51,099 nucleotides of DNA from Paenibacillus cymbidii (GTDB lineage: Bacteria > Bacillota > Bacilli > Paenibacillales > NBRC-103111), in NCBI RefSeq assembly GCF_004764705.1, contig NZ_SHLX01000052.1, forward strand, positions 1-51,099, read 5' to 3'. A program made the position numbers and the translations under genes. Position 1 is the stretch's first letter. Each line of letters opens with the position of its first letter. Below the pieces are notes generated by a model that did no database searches, was not told the origin of the DNA, and saw nothing but the letters and a program-made list of their open reading frames with translations. Of this stretch, positions 19,189 through 28,019 are shown piece by piece.

Positions 19189-20154
19189 TCACCATAACGC
19201 GTTTTCTTTGTTGATTTTTTTGATAATCGCGTTGGCGGCCAGCACCAGCACGAGGCCGACGACGGATTGGTACAGCCCGACGGCGGTGGACATGCCCAAA
19301 TCCCCGAGCTTCTTGAGCGAGCGGTATACATACGTGTCGATGACATCCGTTGCGTCGAACAAGTAGCTGACGTCGTTGGGCACGAAGTAGAACAGCCCGA
19401 ATTCGGCCCGGAAAATGCCGCCCATATTGATGATGAACAGAATGAGAATCAAGGGAACGAGCAGCGGCAGTGTAATTTTCCACACCCGTTGCCATTTGGA
19501 AGCGCCATCAATAAGCGCCGCCTCGTAGTAGCTCGGCTCGATGCCCATGATGCCCGCGTAGTAGATCAGTGCGGAGTAGCCAACCGTTTTCCACAGATGG
19601 GACAGCATAATAATCCATGGCCAATACGCGGGCTCCGTGTACCAGTTGACCGGTTCCATGTGGAAGCGCTTGAGCAGTTCGTTCATGAAGCCGTGGTCGT
19701 TGTTCAGAAATCCTTGCACGATGTAGCCGACGACTACCCACGACAGAAAATAAGGCAGGAACAGGACCGTCTGGTGCACCTTCACCCATTTGCTGCCGAT
19801 TTCGTTCATCAGGATCGCCAGCGCCAGCGCGCAAACCGTCGTCAGCACAATAAACGCCATGTTGTACAGCACCGTATTGGACGTGACGTGCAGCGCGTCG
19901 TGGGAAACGAAGAAGAAGCGAAAATTTTTGAACCCGACCCATTCGCTTCCGAACAGGCCGAGGTCGTAGCGGTAGTTTTTGAAGGCGATGATCAGGAAAA
20001 TCAACGGGCAATACGCAAACAAAAACTCGAATACGAGCATCGGGATCGACAGAATCACCAGTTCCCGGTTTCGTTTCAGGTGGGTCCATTCCGAGATCCG
20101 CTTGACCGTTTGGCGTGCGGCCGATTCGGGCGGGGCTTGCTGCTGGATGTCCAT
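19189..20154 (-). CDS. ABC transporter permease, LplB type, module 2
   Basis: A 321-residue permease with a polar N-terminus, six helices and the EAA loop YYEAALIDGASKW followed by ITLPL. It ends in ENALW, as is typical of the subfamily. The ATG has an AAGGTGA site with a 9-nt spacer. It is the first gene of a permease-permease-binding protein unit, preceded by its own copy of the module 2 leader element (20276-20352). Confidence 0.95.
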   Translation of the reverse strand: MDIQQQAPPESAARQTVKRISEWTHLKRNRELVILSIPMLVFEFLFAYCPLIFLIIAFKNYRYDLGLFGSEWVGFKNFRFFFVSHDALHVTSNTVLYNMAFIVLTTVCALALAILMNEIGSKWVKVHQTVLFLPYFLSWVVVGYIVQGFLNNDHGFMNELLKRFHMEPVNWYTEPAYWPWIIMLSHLWKTVGYSALIYYAGIMGIEPSYYEAALIDGASKWQRVWKITLPLLVPLILILFIINMGGIFRAEFGLFYFVPNDVSYLFDATDVIDTYVYRSLKKLGDLGMSTAVGLYQSVVGLVLVLAANAIIKKINKENALW

Positions 20155-20275
20155 GTGGCACGGTCACCTTTCTTTGTAAAATGAGGTTGGAGCGCCTTGC
20201 GCGGCGCGGCGCTGACGGGTGGCGCCGACGCCGGCTGGCTGCTCGCTGCTAATCGTTGCACACGCCCCGGGAGGC

Positions 20276-20352
20276 GGTAAATCACAAACATCCGAACGCG
20301 GTATGATTTTCCGCCGCCGTGCCAAATTTACACCGGAAGTATGATATTGCAA
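20276..20352 (-). promoter_or_regulatory. Conserved leader/promoter element of module 2, copy upstream of the permease genes
   Basis: On the minus strand TTGCAA (20347-20352), 16 nt ending in GGTG, and TAAATT (20325-20330), then TTTGTGATTTACC (20276-20288) in the presumed leader. The 13-base motif is identical to the copy upstream of 24677. The element lies 122 bp before the start codon at 20154. Confidence 0.7.
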
Positions 20353-20375
20353 CTGCCTGGGCGGGGTGGGACGAC

Positions 20376-20556
20376 GATTTAAGCCGACTTTTCCGGCTTA
20401 TTTCGCCCGTCTCGGCTGGCGACGGCGTTTTAAGCCGACTTTTCCGGCTTATTTCGCCCGTCTCGGCTGGCGACGGCGTTTTAAGCCGACTTTTCCGGCT
20501 TATTTCACCCGTCCCGGGCGGTGGCGGTGGTTTAAGCCTGCTTTTCCGGCTTATTT
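20376..20556. repeat. 51-bp tandem hairpin array, four units
   Basis: Four units with an exact 51-bp period each carry a hairpin of the form TAAGCCG-acttttC-CGGCTTA followed by TTT, at about 20378, 20429, 20480 and 20531. The first three units are nearly identical and the fourth has diverged. Because 51 is a multiple of three, the array stays open in several frames, but I see no sign that it is translated. A related array with the same period is at 49182-49309. Confidence 0.85.
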
Positions 20557-20812
20557 TGGCGGTGGCGGTGCGGTGGGGGCGCGGGAGTGCGGCAATGTTG
20601 TCAGGTAAGCGCGGAACAGAAGGGGATTGCGAAATAGGCCATCTTTTACGCTTCAACCGACAACATAATTGGGGAGAGCGGCGACTCGGTTGCGAGGAGG
20701 CGGGGCAGAAACAAGATTAGTTTGTAAGCGAAGCGGGGACGTGAACCATGAACGTAGTGTTAGCGGAGCAAGCGACAGCGGGTACGCGAGCTGGATGGGC
20801 CATAGGATGAAA
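20557..20812. other. Intergenic stretch without a recognised gene
   Basis: Between the 51-bp array and the terminator at 20813 lies GC-rich sequence with a half-copy of the ATAGGCCAT hairpin motif near 20634. No gene with a plausible start and composition is visible. Confidence 0.4.
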
Positions 20813-20840
20813 AACACCGCGGGGCCAGCCCCGCGGTGTT
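20813..20840 (-). terminator. Rho-independent terminator of the 1265-residue beta-helix gene
   Basis: A near-perfect GC-rich hairpin with arms AACACCGCGGGG and CCCCGCGGTGTT around a short loop. On the minus strand it ends in a TTTTT run, 40 bp past the stop at 20880. Confidence 0.9.
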
Positions 20841-20879
20841 TCCTGCCGATCGGCCCGATGCGATCGTGCCTTCCCCTTG

Positions 20880-23800
20880 TTAGCCCACCGGCGGATTGTA
20901 CGTGATGATAATATTCGCCGGGGACGAATTATTCGTGATGTTTACTTTTCCCGTCGAGATGCCGCCTACATTGACGTTGTGCGTCAGATTGGTGTCGAAG
21001 TTCAACTGGGTCAACGCCCCGAGGAAGCTGCCGACGCTGAACGTTCCCGAAACGCCATGCACCGTTACCGTTCCTTTGGAAAGCAGCGACTTGCCGACAG
21101 TCAATCCGTTGCCGGATACGGTGCTGTTGAACGTCACGTTCCCTTTGGCATAGAAGTCGCCCTGAATCGTCGCCTTGTCGAGCACGTAAAATTGCGAATT
21201 GCCCGTGACGAACACCGACTTTTTGATCGTCAGGACGGACGGATTGTTCCAATTGCTCAGTTGGAGATCGCCCGTACTGCTCACATACCCGTTAATCGTC
21301 AAGCTGCTGGCGAGTTTGGCCGAACAGCTGATGCCGTTGCCGATCAAATCGCCTTTGATCAGCCCCGAGGAAATGCCGGTTCCCTCGAAGGCGATGCTGC
21401 CCAACGAGCTCATGATGCCGTCGACCGTAAACGAACCGGCGCCGGCATTGAACAGAATATCGCCCGCCGCGATCACGTTGCCGTGAATGACAAGCCCGTC
21501 AATGCTGCCGTTGAACGTCAGCGGTCCGTTGCACACGACATCGCCGTTAATGACCAGATTCGTCGTCGGTCCGATCGAACAAGACGTGCCGCCATATACG
21601 GCCGTAGTGCCGATATCCGCCGGACTGCCGATGGACATGTAGCCCGACGTGTTCGTAATCGTATTCGTGCCGGTCACCTTCTTGACCGGATGCTCCGTCG
21701 CGGTTGAAGTCGTAACGTTGCCCGAGCTGACGCCGGACGGAGTAACAACCGGCAGCGGCGTCGGCTGCGCGGCGAACTTCCCGTTGAAATACGCCGTATA
21801 ATCGGTCGCAAACGTCGGGCTGATCGTGTAGTCCCCGGCCGAGGCGGATATTTCCGCCGTGCCTGTGCCGGCAATGCCGGAAACGATCTTGTTCGCGAAC
21901 ACGGGGGCCGGCGTCGGCGAGGCCGCAACCGGTTCAACCAGCACCAGCTCCGGCACGTATTCGGTTCCCGCTTCTTTCGCGAAGAAACCGACGTATTCGC
22001 CGCCCGGCAAGTTTTTCAGCGCGAAGGAACCGACGTGGTCGCCCGACAACTGGCTCTGCACGAAGCTCGTCACCGGAAACTCGTAAAACTGGTCGGTCGA
22101 CGTCACCGTCGCGCTGCTGGCCGGCGTCGGCGACGGGCTCGGCGCATTGTTGGCGGTAATCCCGCTTTCCGTCCAGGCGTCCGAGTTGACGCCGTAAGCC
22201 GATACGGTCGAGCTGACTCCCGTGTTGGTGAACCCGCGCACCCGCAGCTTGGCGCTGCCCGTATTGCTGTAGCCGCTCAAGTCAAACTTGAGGTAGGCGA
22301 CCCGTTTGGACGACACGACGAGCCGGATGTCCGAGTTGTAGTTGGTGCCGGAGCTCGTGGCGTCGAACGAGTTGACGTAGCTGTCCGCCACCGGATACAA
22401 GGTGACGGTCGGCGTCGGGCTCGGCGTGGGCGTCGGTGTCGGCGTCGAGGTCGGCGTCGGCGTGTACGAGAACGGATAATCGCCTTTCAGTCCGACCGCA
22501 GACGTATCGATATTGACGAAACCGAGCGCAAGCGCCGGCGAACCGGCCGAGACCGTATAATTGTAAGCGTTCGGGTTTACGAAGAGCGGGTCGGCGAGCA
22601 CCGAATGCTGATCGTATTTGCCGTTGTCCAGCGTCTTCCAGTTGGCGAACGTGTCGGCGCCGGGAATGCCGTTCACTTCGTACGTGCCGCCCGGATGGTA
22701 GAACACGTTGTTGTCGACCGTCGCCATCCCGAGGCCATGGTCGTCGCCCGGCTGGCTGGCATAGAAGGAATAAATGTCGCTGCCGCCGGTGCGGTACAGG
22801 ATATTGTTCGTAAACGTCATGTTGTGCGTAGACTCGCACAAGGGGGCATCGTTCGTAACCGCCGCCTCTTTATACACCAGATTGTCGGCTGCGATATTGT
22901 TCGTCACTACGTGATCCGGCCCTTTGAGCAGAAAATCGTAAAAGCCGTCCTCCCCCGTATTGGCCGCATTCCGGTTATGATGAATGAGGTTGTTGCGGAT
23001 TGTTACGTTGACGGAGCTGCAATCGAGATAGATGCCGACCACGTTGCCGTTCGGCACGCTGCCGGCGGTATCGTGCAGCACGTTGTTGTCGATCACGTTG
23101 CCTCTTCCCGTGCCCCACGTATAAATCATGCCGCCGTCCTGGGCTTCGCGCATTACATCCGACACGTCGTTGAACTTGATCTGGTTGTTTTTGGCATATA
23201 CAAAATCAAGCCGGTTGGCATACGTCAACGTTTGCCCGTAGATCGTACTGCCGAAGTTCATCCCATAGTACGCTTCGCCGCTTACGTTGATGCCGATGTA
23301 CGGGAAATGCCGGACATTGTTGTAGGAAATTTCGTTGTCGCCGCTGTAGGTGACGGAAATGCCCGGCGCATGCCCGACGAATTGTCCGCCGTTCTCGACA
23401 AGGTTGTTGGACACCGTATTGTACTTGTTGATGTACGCGGCGGCCGCATTGGCAAAATCGCCTTCGGGGCCATACTGCCCAAAATCGTAGCTGGCCAGTC
23501 GAATCGCGCTCGAACCGCTCGCATTGACATAGTTGCCGTAGATGGTGTTGTACTGCGCGTAATTGCTCAATTCGATCCCGTTATAACCCGCATTCAGGAA
23601 TTGATTGAACTTGAGCGTGATGTTCGTCGCATTTTCCAGATACACCATGCCTTGCTTGTAGTCGGTCACGTTGTTGACCGTATCCCATGGATAGTACTTG
23701 GTGAAATCCGACAGATTGAACGTCAAGCCTTCGAATTGCAGCCCGCTGACCTTGGCCGACATGCTTGAGCCTTTGACCTGCAGCAGCCGCGTCGTCTTCG

Positions 23801-24677
23801 GGGCGACAATCGTCTGATTGGCGATCGGCGTGGTGCGCGGGTAATAATACAGGTAGCCCGCCGCTTCGTCCAAATAAAATTCGCCGGGCGCGTCGAGGAA
23901 CGCTTTTGCCCCCTGCACATAATAGCGGTTGTCGGCTTCGATGTCGTAAGCGACGACATCCTGCAGCGTGATCGTTCTTGTGCCGGTATCGACGCTGGCG
24001 ATCGGCGCGGTCGACTGCACGAATTGCGTGCCCGACCAGATGACGGCTTGCGCGTAAGTTGCCGTAAACGAGGGCAAGTCGCCCGATTTGTAAATGAACT
24101 GGGTTTGCGCGCTGCCGCCCGGTCCTTGCGCCTGCAAATACGAGCCGACATTCGGCGTCCTCGCCTTGAAGGCGCGCACGTTGTTCTCCGTCAGCGTCTC
24201 GAACGTCCAGCCGGTCCCGACATTCGCCTTGTAAATGTTGCCCGAGTCGAGCGTCCAGCCGGTAATGCGCTGCCCGCCATGGAAGACGGGAACTTCGGAG
24301 GCGTAATTTTTATAAATGATTTTGAAGCCGTTGTTCGCCGAATCGTTTTCATCGAACGTTATCGTGGCATTCTGATAATAGTTGCCGCCGCGAATATACA
24401 CGACGATATCGCCGGTCATGCTGCCTTTGTTCGCCCGGACGACATCCCGCGCTTTCTGGATCGTCGCGAACGGCGTCGACAGCGAAGTGCCGTTGTTCGC
24501 ATCCGATCCGGAAGGCGATACGTAGTAGGTGGCCTGAATCGCCGCATAAGCTTTGCTGCCGCTCCACAACGTCCCGTCGCCGAACCAGCTGAAAAACAGA
24601 AAACAAAAGGTCAACACCAGGGGGACCAACGTGCCCCTGCGCTTCGCCAATGCATGGCCTTTCGCGCTATTCCCCAT
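20880..24677 (-). CDS. Secreted GH141-like beta-helix protein with CBM96-like domain and bactofilin-like C-terminus
   Basis: A 1265-residue secreted paralogue of the 11518-15942 protein. Order: signal peptide (about 1-42), right-handed beta-helix (about 45-735) with TYYVSPSGSDANNGT, GGQRITGW and RAFKARTPN segments typical of GH141-like proteins, Pro-Thr linker (739-759), uninterrupted DNRLRE/CBM96-like domain (about 762-915), and a glycine-rich solenoid (about 925-1265). Two solenoid cysteines (TSCSIG and GDVVC) are conserved in the paralogue and could form a disulfide. The gene is divergent from the AraC regulator at 25053 and has the leader element 165 bp upstream. It is predicted to attack a plant cell-wall polymer; the exact linkage cannot be read. 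Confidence 0.86.
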   Translation of the reverse strand: MGNSAKGHALAKRRGTLVPLVLTFCFLFFSWFGDGTLWSGSKAYAAIQATYYVSPSGSDANNGTSLSTPFATIQKARDVVRANKGSMTGDIVVYIRGGNYYQNATITFDENDSANNGFKIIYKNYASEVPVFHGGQRITGWTLDSGNIYKANVGTGWTFETLTENNVRAFKARTPNVGSYLQAQGPGGSAQTQFIYKSGDLPSFTATYAQAVIWSGTQFVQSTAPIASVDTGTRTITLQDVVAYDIEADNRYYVQGAKAFLDAPGEFYLDEAAGYLYYYPRTTPIANQTIVAPKTTRLLQVKGSSMSAKVSGLQFEGLTFNLSDFTKYYPWDTVNNVTDYKQGMVYLENATNITLKFNQFLNAGYNGIELSNYAQYNTIYGNYVNASGSSAIRLASYDFGQYGPEGDFANAAAAYINKYNTVSNNLVENGGQFVGHAPGISVTYSGDNEISYNNVRHFPYIGINVSGEAYYGMNFGSTIYGQTLTYANRLDFVYAKNNQIKFNDVSDVMREAQDGGMIYTWGTGRGNVIDNNVLHDTAGSVPNGNVVGIYLDCSSVNVTIRNNLIHHNRNAANTGEDGFYDFLLKGPDHVVTNNIAADNLVYKEAAVTNDAPLCESTHNMTFTNNILYRTGGSDIYSFYASQPGDDHGLGMATVDNNVFYHPGGTYEVNGIPGADTFANWKTLDNGKYDQHSVLADPLFVNPNAYNYTVSAGSPALALGFVNIDTSAVGLKGDYPFSYTPTPTSTPTPTPTPSPTPTVTLYPVADSYVNSFDATSSGTNYNSDIRLVVSSKRVAYLKFDLSGYSNTGSAKLRVRGFTNTGVSSTVSAYGVNSDAWTESGITANNAPSPSPTPASSATVTSTDQFYEFPVTSFVQSQLSGDHVGSFALKNLPGGEYVGFFAKEAGTEYVPELVLVEPVAASPTPAPVFANKIVSGIAGTGTAEISASAGDYTISPTFATDYTAYFNGKFAAQPTPLPVVTPSGVSSGNVTTSTATEHPVKKVTGTNTITNTSGYMSIGSPADIGTTAVYGGTSCSIGPTTNLVINGDVVCNGPLTFNGSIDGLVIHGNVIAAGDILFNAGAGSFTVDGIMSSLGSIAFEGTGISSGLIKGDLIGNGISCSAKLASSLTINGYVSSTGDLQLSNWNNPSVLTIKKSVFVTGNSQFYVLDKATIQGDFYAKGNVTFNSTVSGNGLTVGKSLLSKGTVTVHGVSGTFSVGSFLGALTQLNFDTNLTHNVNVGGISTGKVNITNNSSPANIIITYNPPVG

Positions 24678-24841
24678 AACGTCACCAGCCTCTTTTCTTC
24701 GATTTTGTCATCGTCCCTTCCGTGCGCTAGCGGCCAACCGTTCCGCTATCGTCTTATCGTCTCACGCGAACTCCCCCCTCTCCGGCGCAGTCCCCGCGCA
24801 GAGTAATTACCGATTATATCCTGCCACAGTCCCGCCGGCGG

Positions 24842-24907
24842 GGTAAATCACAAAGTTCGCCATCCGTTGCATTTCAGGCAAATTGCACCGCATTCAGCTT
24901 TTTGCAA
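24842..24907 (-). promoter_or_regulatory. Conserved leader/promoter element of module 2, copy upstream of the 1265-residue gene
   Basis: On the minus strand TTGCAA (24902-24907), a 16-nt spacer ending in GGTG and a weak -10 (CAATTT, 24880-24885), then TTTGTGATTTACC (24842-24854). The weak -10 would fit a promoter that depends on an activator. Confidence 0.65.
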
Positions 24908-25000
24908 CAGTGCAATTTCGCGGGATCCGCTGCGATTTCGCATCGACGCGCCAAAACATACCCCATTTACCATCTTGCAATTTCGCTGCACAACGCTTTT

Positions 25001-25008
25001 GATATACT
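25001..25008 (+). promoter_or_regulatory. Extended -10 promoter of the module 2 AraC gene
   Basis: TGATATACT (25000-25008) is a TGN-extended -10 with TATACT at 25003-25008, about 45 bp before the start codon. No good -35 lies at the usual distance. Confidence 0.5.
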
Positions 25009-25052
25009 TGGGGTAAAGCTTCAGGCTGCCATTTACGATATGGGGGATGAAC

Positions 25053-27413
25053 ATGCAGATGGTGCGGGTCATGCAGCTGTACCGGTCGCGCAAATATTTG
25101 GTGCGGATTCTTCTGTCCATCTTGCTGCTGATCGTCTTGTTTCTCGTCATTTCTTCGGTGACCCAGTATTACAACTCCGAACGAACGGTGCTCGAGATTC
25201 AGGACGAAACGAATCGCAAGGTGCTGAACCAGGTCAATTACAACATCGAATACATGAACGAACTGGTCAAAAATTTGACGATGTCGGTTTATTTCGACTC
25301 GGATACGATTTCGCTGATGAACAGTTCGACGATGGACATCTTCGAGCTGTTCCCCAAGGTGAGCCGGCTGACGCAAACGAAAGCCTCCTCGTCCTTCGTG
25401 GAATCGATCTTCGTCTATAACGGCTTCAACCGCTGCTACTATTCCTCGGAAGCGAAGGGGAAGCTGAGCTGCCAGGAGGATGGCCTGGACAATGTATTGG
25501 ACCGTTATTTAAGCAACCATGACCAGATTGCCCGGCTTCGCCTCGTCCCCATGTACGACGACGCGTCGGACAGGCTGTACAACCGGGTGCGCTTCTTCTC
25601 CGTCTTCATGTACGATACGAAGGACGACCGCTACAACCGCCAGAGCATCCTCGTGATCAACATCAAGCCGGAGTGGCTGTTCAATCATATCCGCAACATC
25701 AACCAGCTGACGGAGCAAGACAACAGCAGCATTCTCATCATGGACGACAACGGCGACATCTTCAACGCGCAGGAGCAGCCGGACGCGGGGCGGGAAGTAT
25801 GGGGACAGGCGGTGCAGGCTCATATCGCAAAGACGGGCCGCGCCGCGGACTACTTCAACGAAGGGAGCGGGCGCAACAAGAAGAGCATCAGCTATATGAC
25901 GTCGGAGCAAAACGGCTGGGTCATCGTCAATGTGCAGTCCTACGACTACATTTTTGGCAAGATGAACCAGATGCGCACGTTTACGATCGTGCTGATCGGC
26001 ATTTTTCTCGTGCTTTCCATCATCGTATCCGTCGTCATTTCGCTCGGCTTGTACAAGCCGGTGCAGCATATTTTGCGGCAAATGGAAAAAACGGTCCCTC
26101 CCGGCGCGCCGCCGCAAGGCCTTCAGGACGAATTCAGCCTCATAGCCAGCGGGTACAACGAGGCGATCGAGCATATCGGCTGGCTGCAGCAGGAGCAGGA
26201 CGCGGGCAAGGACATTATGAAAACGTATTACTTGCGCAAGCTTGTCGTCGACAGCTCGACCGTGTCGGAGGAGGAATTTCCCCAGCTCGCCGAACGTTAT
26301 CGCATCGGCATAACCGTTACCGCGCCCATGCTGCTGTGCGTGCTTAAGCTCGACGACTACGCCCAGTTCCAAACGTTTACGCCGTCTGCCCGGAAGCTAT
26401 TTAAGTTCGCCATGCTCAATATTACGAGCGAAATCGTTTCGACCCGGTTCCGCAACGAAATCGTCGACATGCGCAGCGATCATTTTGTGCTGCTCGTGAA
26501 TATCGGCCACACGCCCCGTCCGCCCGTTCAGGAAATGAGCGAGCTGCTGAAGGAGGCGCAAGAGCGTTTCGCCGGCTATTACCGGCTGAGCTTTACCGCG
26601 GCGATCGGCGAGCCGGTGCCCGATTACAGCACGTTGGACCGCCAGTATTGGGCCACGCTCGAGTGTTCGATGTACCGGCTTGTTTACGGCCAATCGGCGA
26701 TTATTGTGCCGGCCATGATCGAGCGAAATACCGGCAACGGCGATTCCGACTTCCCGGCCGATATCGAGAAGCATCTGCTGGAAGGGCTGAGGGCGAACAA
26801 CGCGGTCCAGTTGGAGGAGCAGCTTGACGAGCTGTTCCGCCATTTGGCCGGCCTGCACCATCGCAACATGACGTATCTGATTCTGCACGCGATTGTCGTC
26901 GTGCATAAAGCGATCCGCGAAATCAACAGCCATAATATTCATCAAATTACGATCGATCTGATGCCGTTCTATAAACAAGTCATCGAGCACGAGACGCTGG
27001 CGGAAATCCGCGCGACCTTCCTGCAGCTGTTCGCCGACATCGGCGACAAACGCAAGGACGCCAACGAAAAAAGCATCAACCCGATTCTGGTCGACACGAT
27101 CAAGGAAATTATCGAAAGCAATTACCATGACTTGAATTTGAGCCTGCAAAGCATCGCCTCCACCATGCAGCTGTCGCCCACGCACATCAGCAAAATTTTC
27201 CGGCAGCACGAGGACGTTTCCATCGCCACGTACATGACCGATTTGCGGCTGCACCGGGCCAAGCTGATGCTCGAGGACAACAAGTATACGATCAACGAAA
27301 TTTTGCAGCGGGTCGGCTTCGGCAACAAGAGCTACTTCTTCAAACTGTTCAAAATGAAATACGGCACCACGCCGAAGGAATACCGGATCAAACAAGTCAT
27401 CCATGAGACTTGA
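25053..27413 (+). CDS. Membrane sensor AraC-family regulator (YesN-like), module 2
   Basis: A 786-residue regulator with TM1 (about 15-38), a Cache-like extracellular sensor, TM2 (about 308-333), a HAMP-like and linker region, and an AraC double helix-turn-helix (about 674-784) with the TTPKEYR signature. I chose the ATG at 25053 over an in-frame ATG at 25047, because the GGGGG site has a workable spacer only for the former. It is the only regulator in module 2, divergent from the 1265-residue beta-helix gene. It is the best candidate to control all three units that carry the leader element. Confidence 0.92.
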   Translation: MQMVRVMQLYRSRKYLVRILLSILLLIVLFLVISSVTQYYNSERTVLEIQDETNRKVLNQVNYNIEYMNELVKNLTMSVYFDSDTISLMNSSTMDIFELFPKVSRLTQTKASSSFVESIFVYNGFNRCYYSSEAKGKLSCQEDGLDNVLDRYLSNHDQIARLRLVPMYDDASDRLYNRVRFFSVFMYDTKDDRYNRQSILVINIKPEWLFNHIRNINQLTEQDNSSILIMDDNGDIFNAQEQPDAGREVWGQAVQAHIAKTGRAADYFNEGSGRNKKSISYMTSEQNGWVIVNVQSYDYIFGKMNQMRTFTIVLIGIFLVLSIIVSVVISLGLYKPVQHILRQMEKTVPPGAPPQGLQDEFSLIASGYNEAIEHIGWLQQEQDAGKDIMKTYYLRKLVVDSSTVSEEEFPQLAERYRIGITVTAPMLLCVLKLDDYAQFQTFTPSARKLFKFAMLNITSEIVSTRFRNEIVDMRSDHFVLLVNIGHTPRPPVQEMSELLKEAQERFAGYYRLSFTAAIGEPVPDYSTLDRQYWATLECSMYRLVYGQSAIIVPAMIERNTGNGDSDFPADIEKHLLEGLRANNAVQLEEQLDELFRHLAGLHHRNMTYLILHAIVVVHKAIREINSHNIHQITIDLMPFYKQVIEHETLAEIRATFLQLFADIGDKRKDANEKSINPILVDTIKEIIESNYHDLNLSLQSIASTMQLSPTHISKIFRQHEDVSIATYMTDLRLHRAKLMLEDNKYTINEILQRVGFGNKSYFFKLFKMKYGTTPKEYRIKQVIHET

Positions 27414-27459
27414 CCGAGGGGCGGCTGGCTTTTTAGGAAAAAGCGTCAGGGGAGATCGC

Positions 27460-27651
27460 AAATAGGCCACTTTTTATGGCTTATTTCGTTAAAAATAGGC
27501 TTCCGCAGGAAAATAACCAGTGATTTCACTGGCTATTCGTGTCGATTTGCCCGGATTGGCGCTGTTTGGCGGAAATAGCCAGTGTTTTCACTGGATATTT
27601 CGGGTGAGGCACCCGAAATGGAGGCAATAGGCCATTTTTTATGGCCTATTT
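27460..27651. repeat. Four-hairpin cassette, copy D
   Basis: Hairpins at 27460-27486 (GGCCA type), 27510-27537 (CCAGTG type), 27573-27600 (here a second CCAGTG type) and 27625-27651 (TAGGCCAT/ATGGCCTA). It sits 46 bp past the stop of the AraC gene and upstream of a convergent gene, so it lies at a 3' end. Confidence 0.82.
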
Positions 27652-27746
27652 CTCCTGGCCGAACGAACAGGACGGGAACGGTTATGCGACACCAAGATTA
27701 GCCGGTGCAAAAGCGGTTCCTCAGCGGGCCGATCGTAGTTTAAACG

Positions 27747-27867
27747 TAAAAATACACTAACTGCCGCCATATAAACTCGTTTGATACATTTAAGTGCAGA
27801 TGTGCGCTTAAATTCATCGGTTCCCACTGAATTTCGGGAAACTGGCGGAGGTTACGTGTATATTTGC
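27747..27867. repeat. Imperfect long inverted repeat
   Basis: Arms at about 27747-27768 and 27844-27867 pair imperfectly (AATACAC...CCGCC against GGCGG...GTGTATATT). They enclose an inner palindrome with arms TTAAGTGC and GCGCTTAA near 27788-27811. The folded form would be a long hairpin with an internal stem. No gene is present. This may be a dispersed intergenic element. Confidence 0.5.
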
Positions 27868-27923
27868 AGTTAAGCTGCCCCAAACAGTCGTTTAGGGAGA
27901 TGTTAAGTGTATTATTACTCTTA

Positions 27924-27947
27924 GGGTGTGGGGTGCGGGGTGTGGGG
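27924..27947 (+). other. Possible G-quadruplex motif
   Basis: Four runs of three or four G separated by exact 3-nt loops (GGG-TGT-GGGG-TGC-GGGG-TGT-GGGG). It lies just beyond the terminator of the NatB-like gene. The sequence fits the standard G4 pattern; folding has not been shown. Confidence 0.55.
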
Positions 27948-27975
27948 TGCGGCAACGCCCGCCAAAACTAAAAAA

Positions 27976-28007
27976 CCTTTGCGCCGGTCTTGCGGCCGGA
28001 ACAAAGG
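27976..28007 (-). terminator. Rho-independent terminator of the NatAB-like operon
   Basis: The hairpin has arms CCTTTG..CCGG and CCGG..CAAAGG. On the minus strand it is followed by TTTTTTAGTTTT, 12 bp past the stop at 28020. Confidence 0.9.
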
Positions 28008-28019
28008 CTTGTGGGGCGG

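Larger units (their letters stand above)
24678..25052. promoter_or_regulatory. Divergent control region between the beta-helix gene and its AraC regulator
   Basis: This 375-bp gap holds the leftward leader element (24842-24907), a rightward extended -10 promoter (25001-25008), and three copies of TGCRATTTCGC at 24911-24921, 24931-24941 and 24976-24986. The first two copies are 20 bp apart and the third is 45 bp further. They are candidate binding sites for the AraC protein. Confidence 0.6.

Noticed and set aside
20319..20720. Small open frames with repeated RFKPTFPAYF peptides
   Set aside because: They exist only because the 51-bp unit is a multiple of three; more than one frame stays open and no start with a ribosome binding site is convincing.
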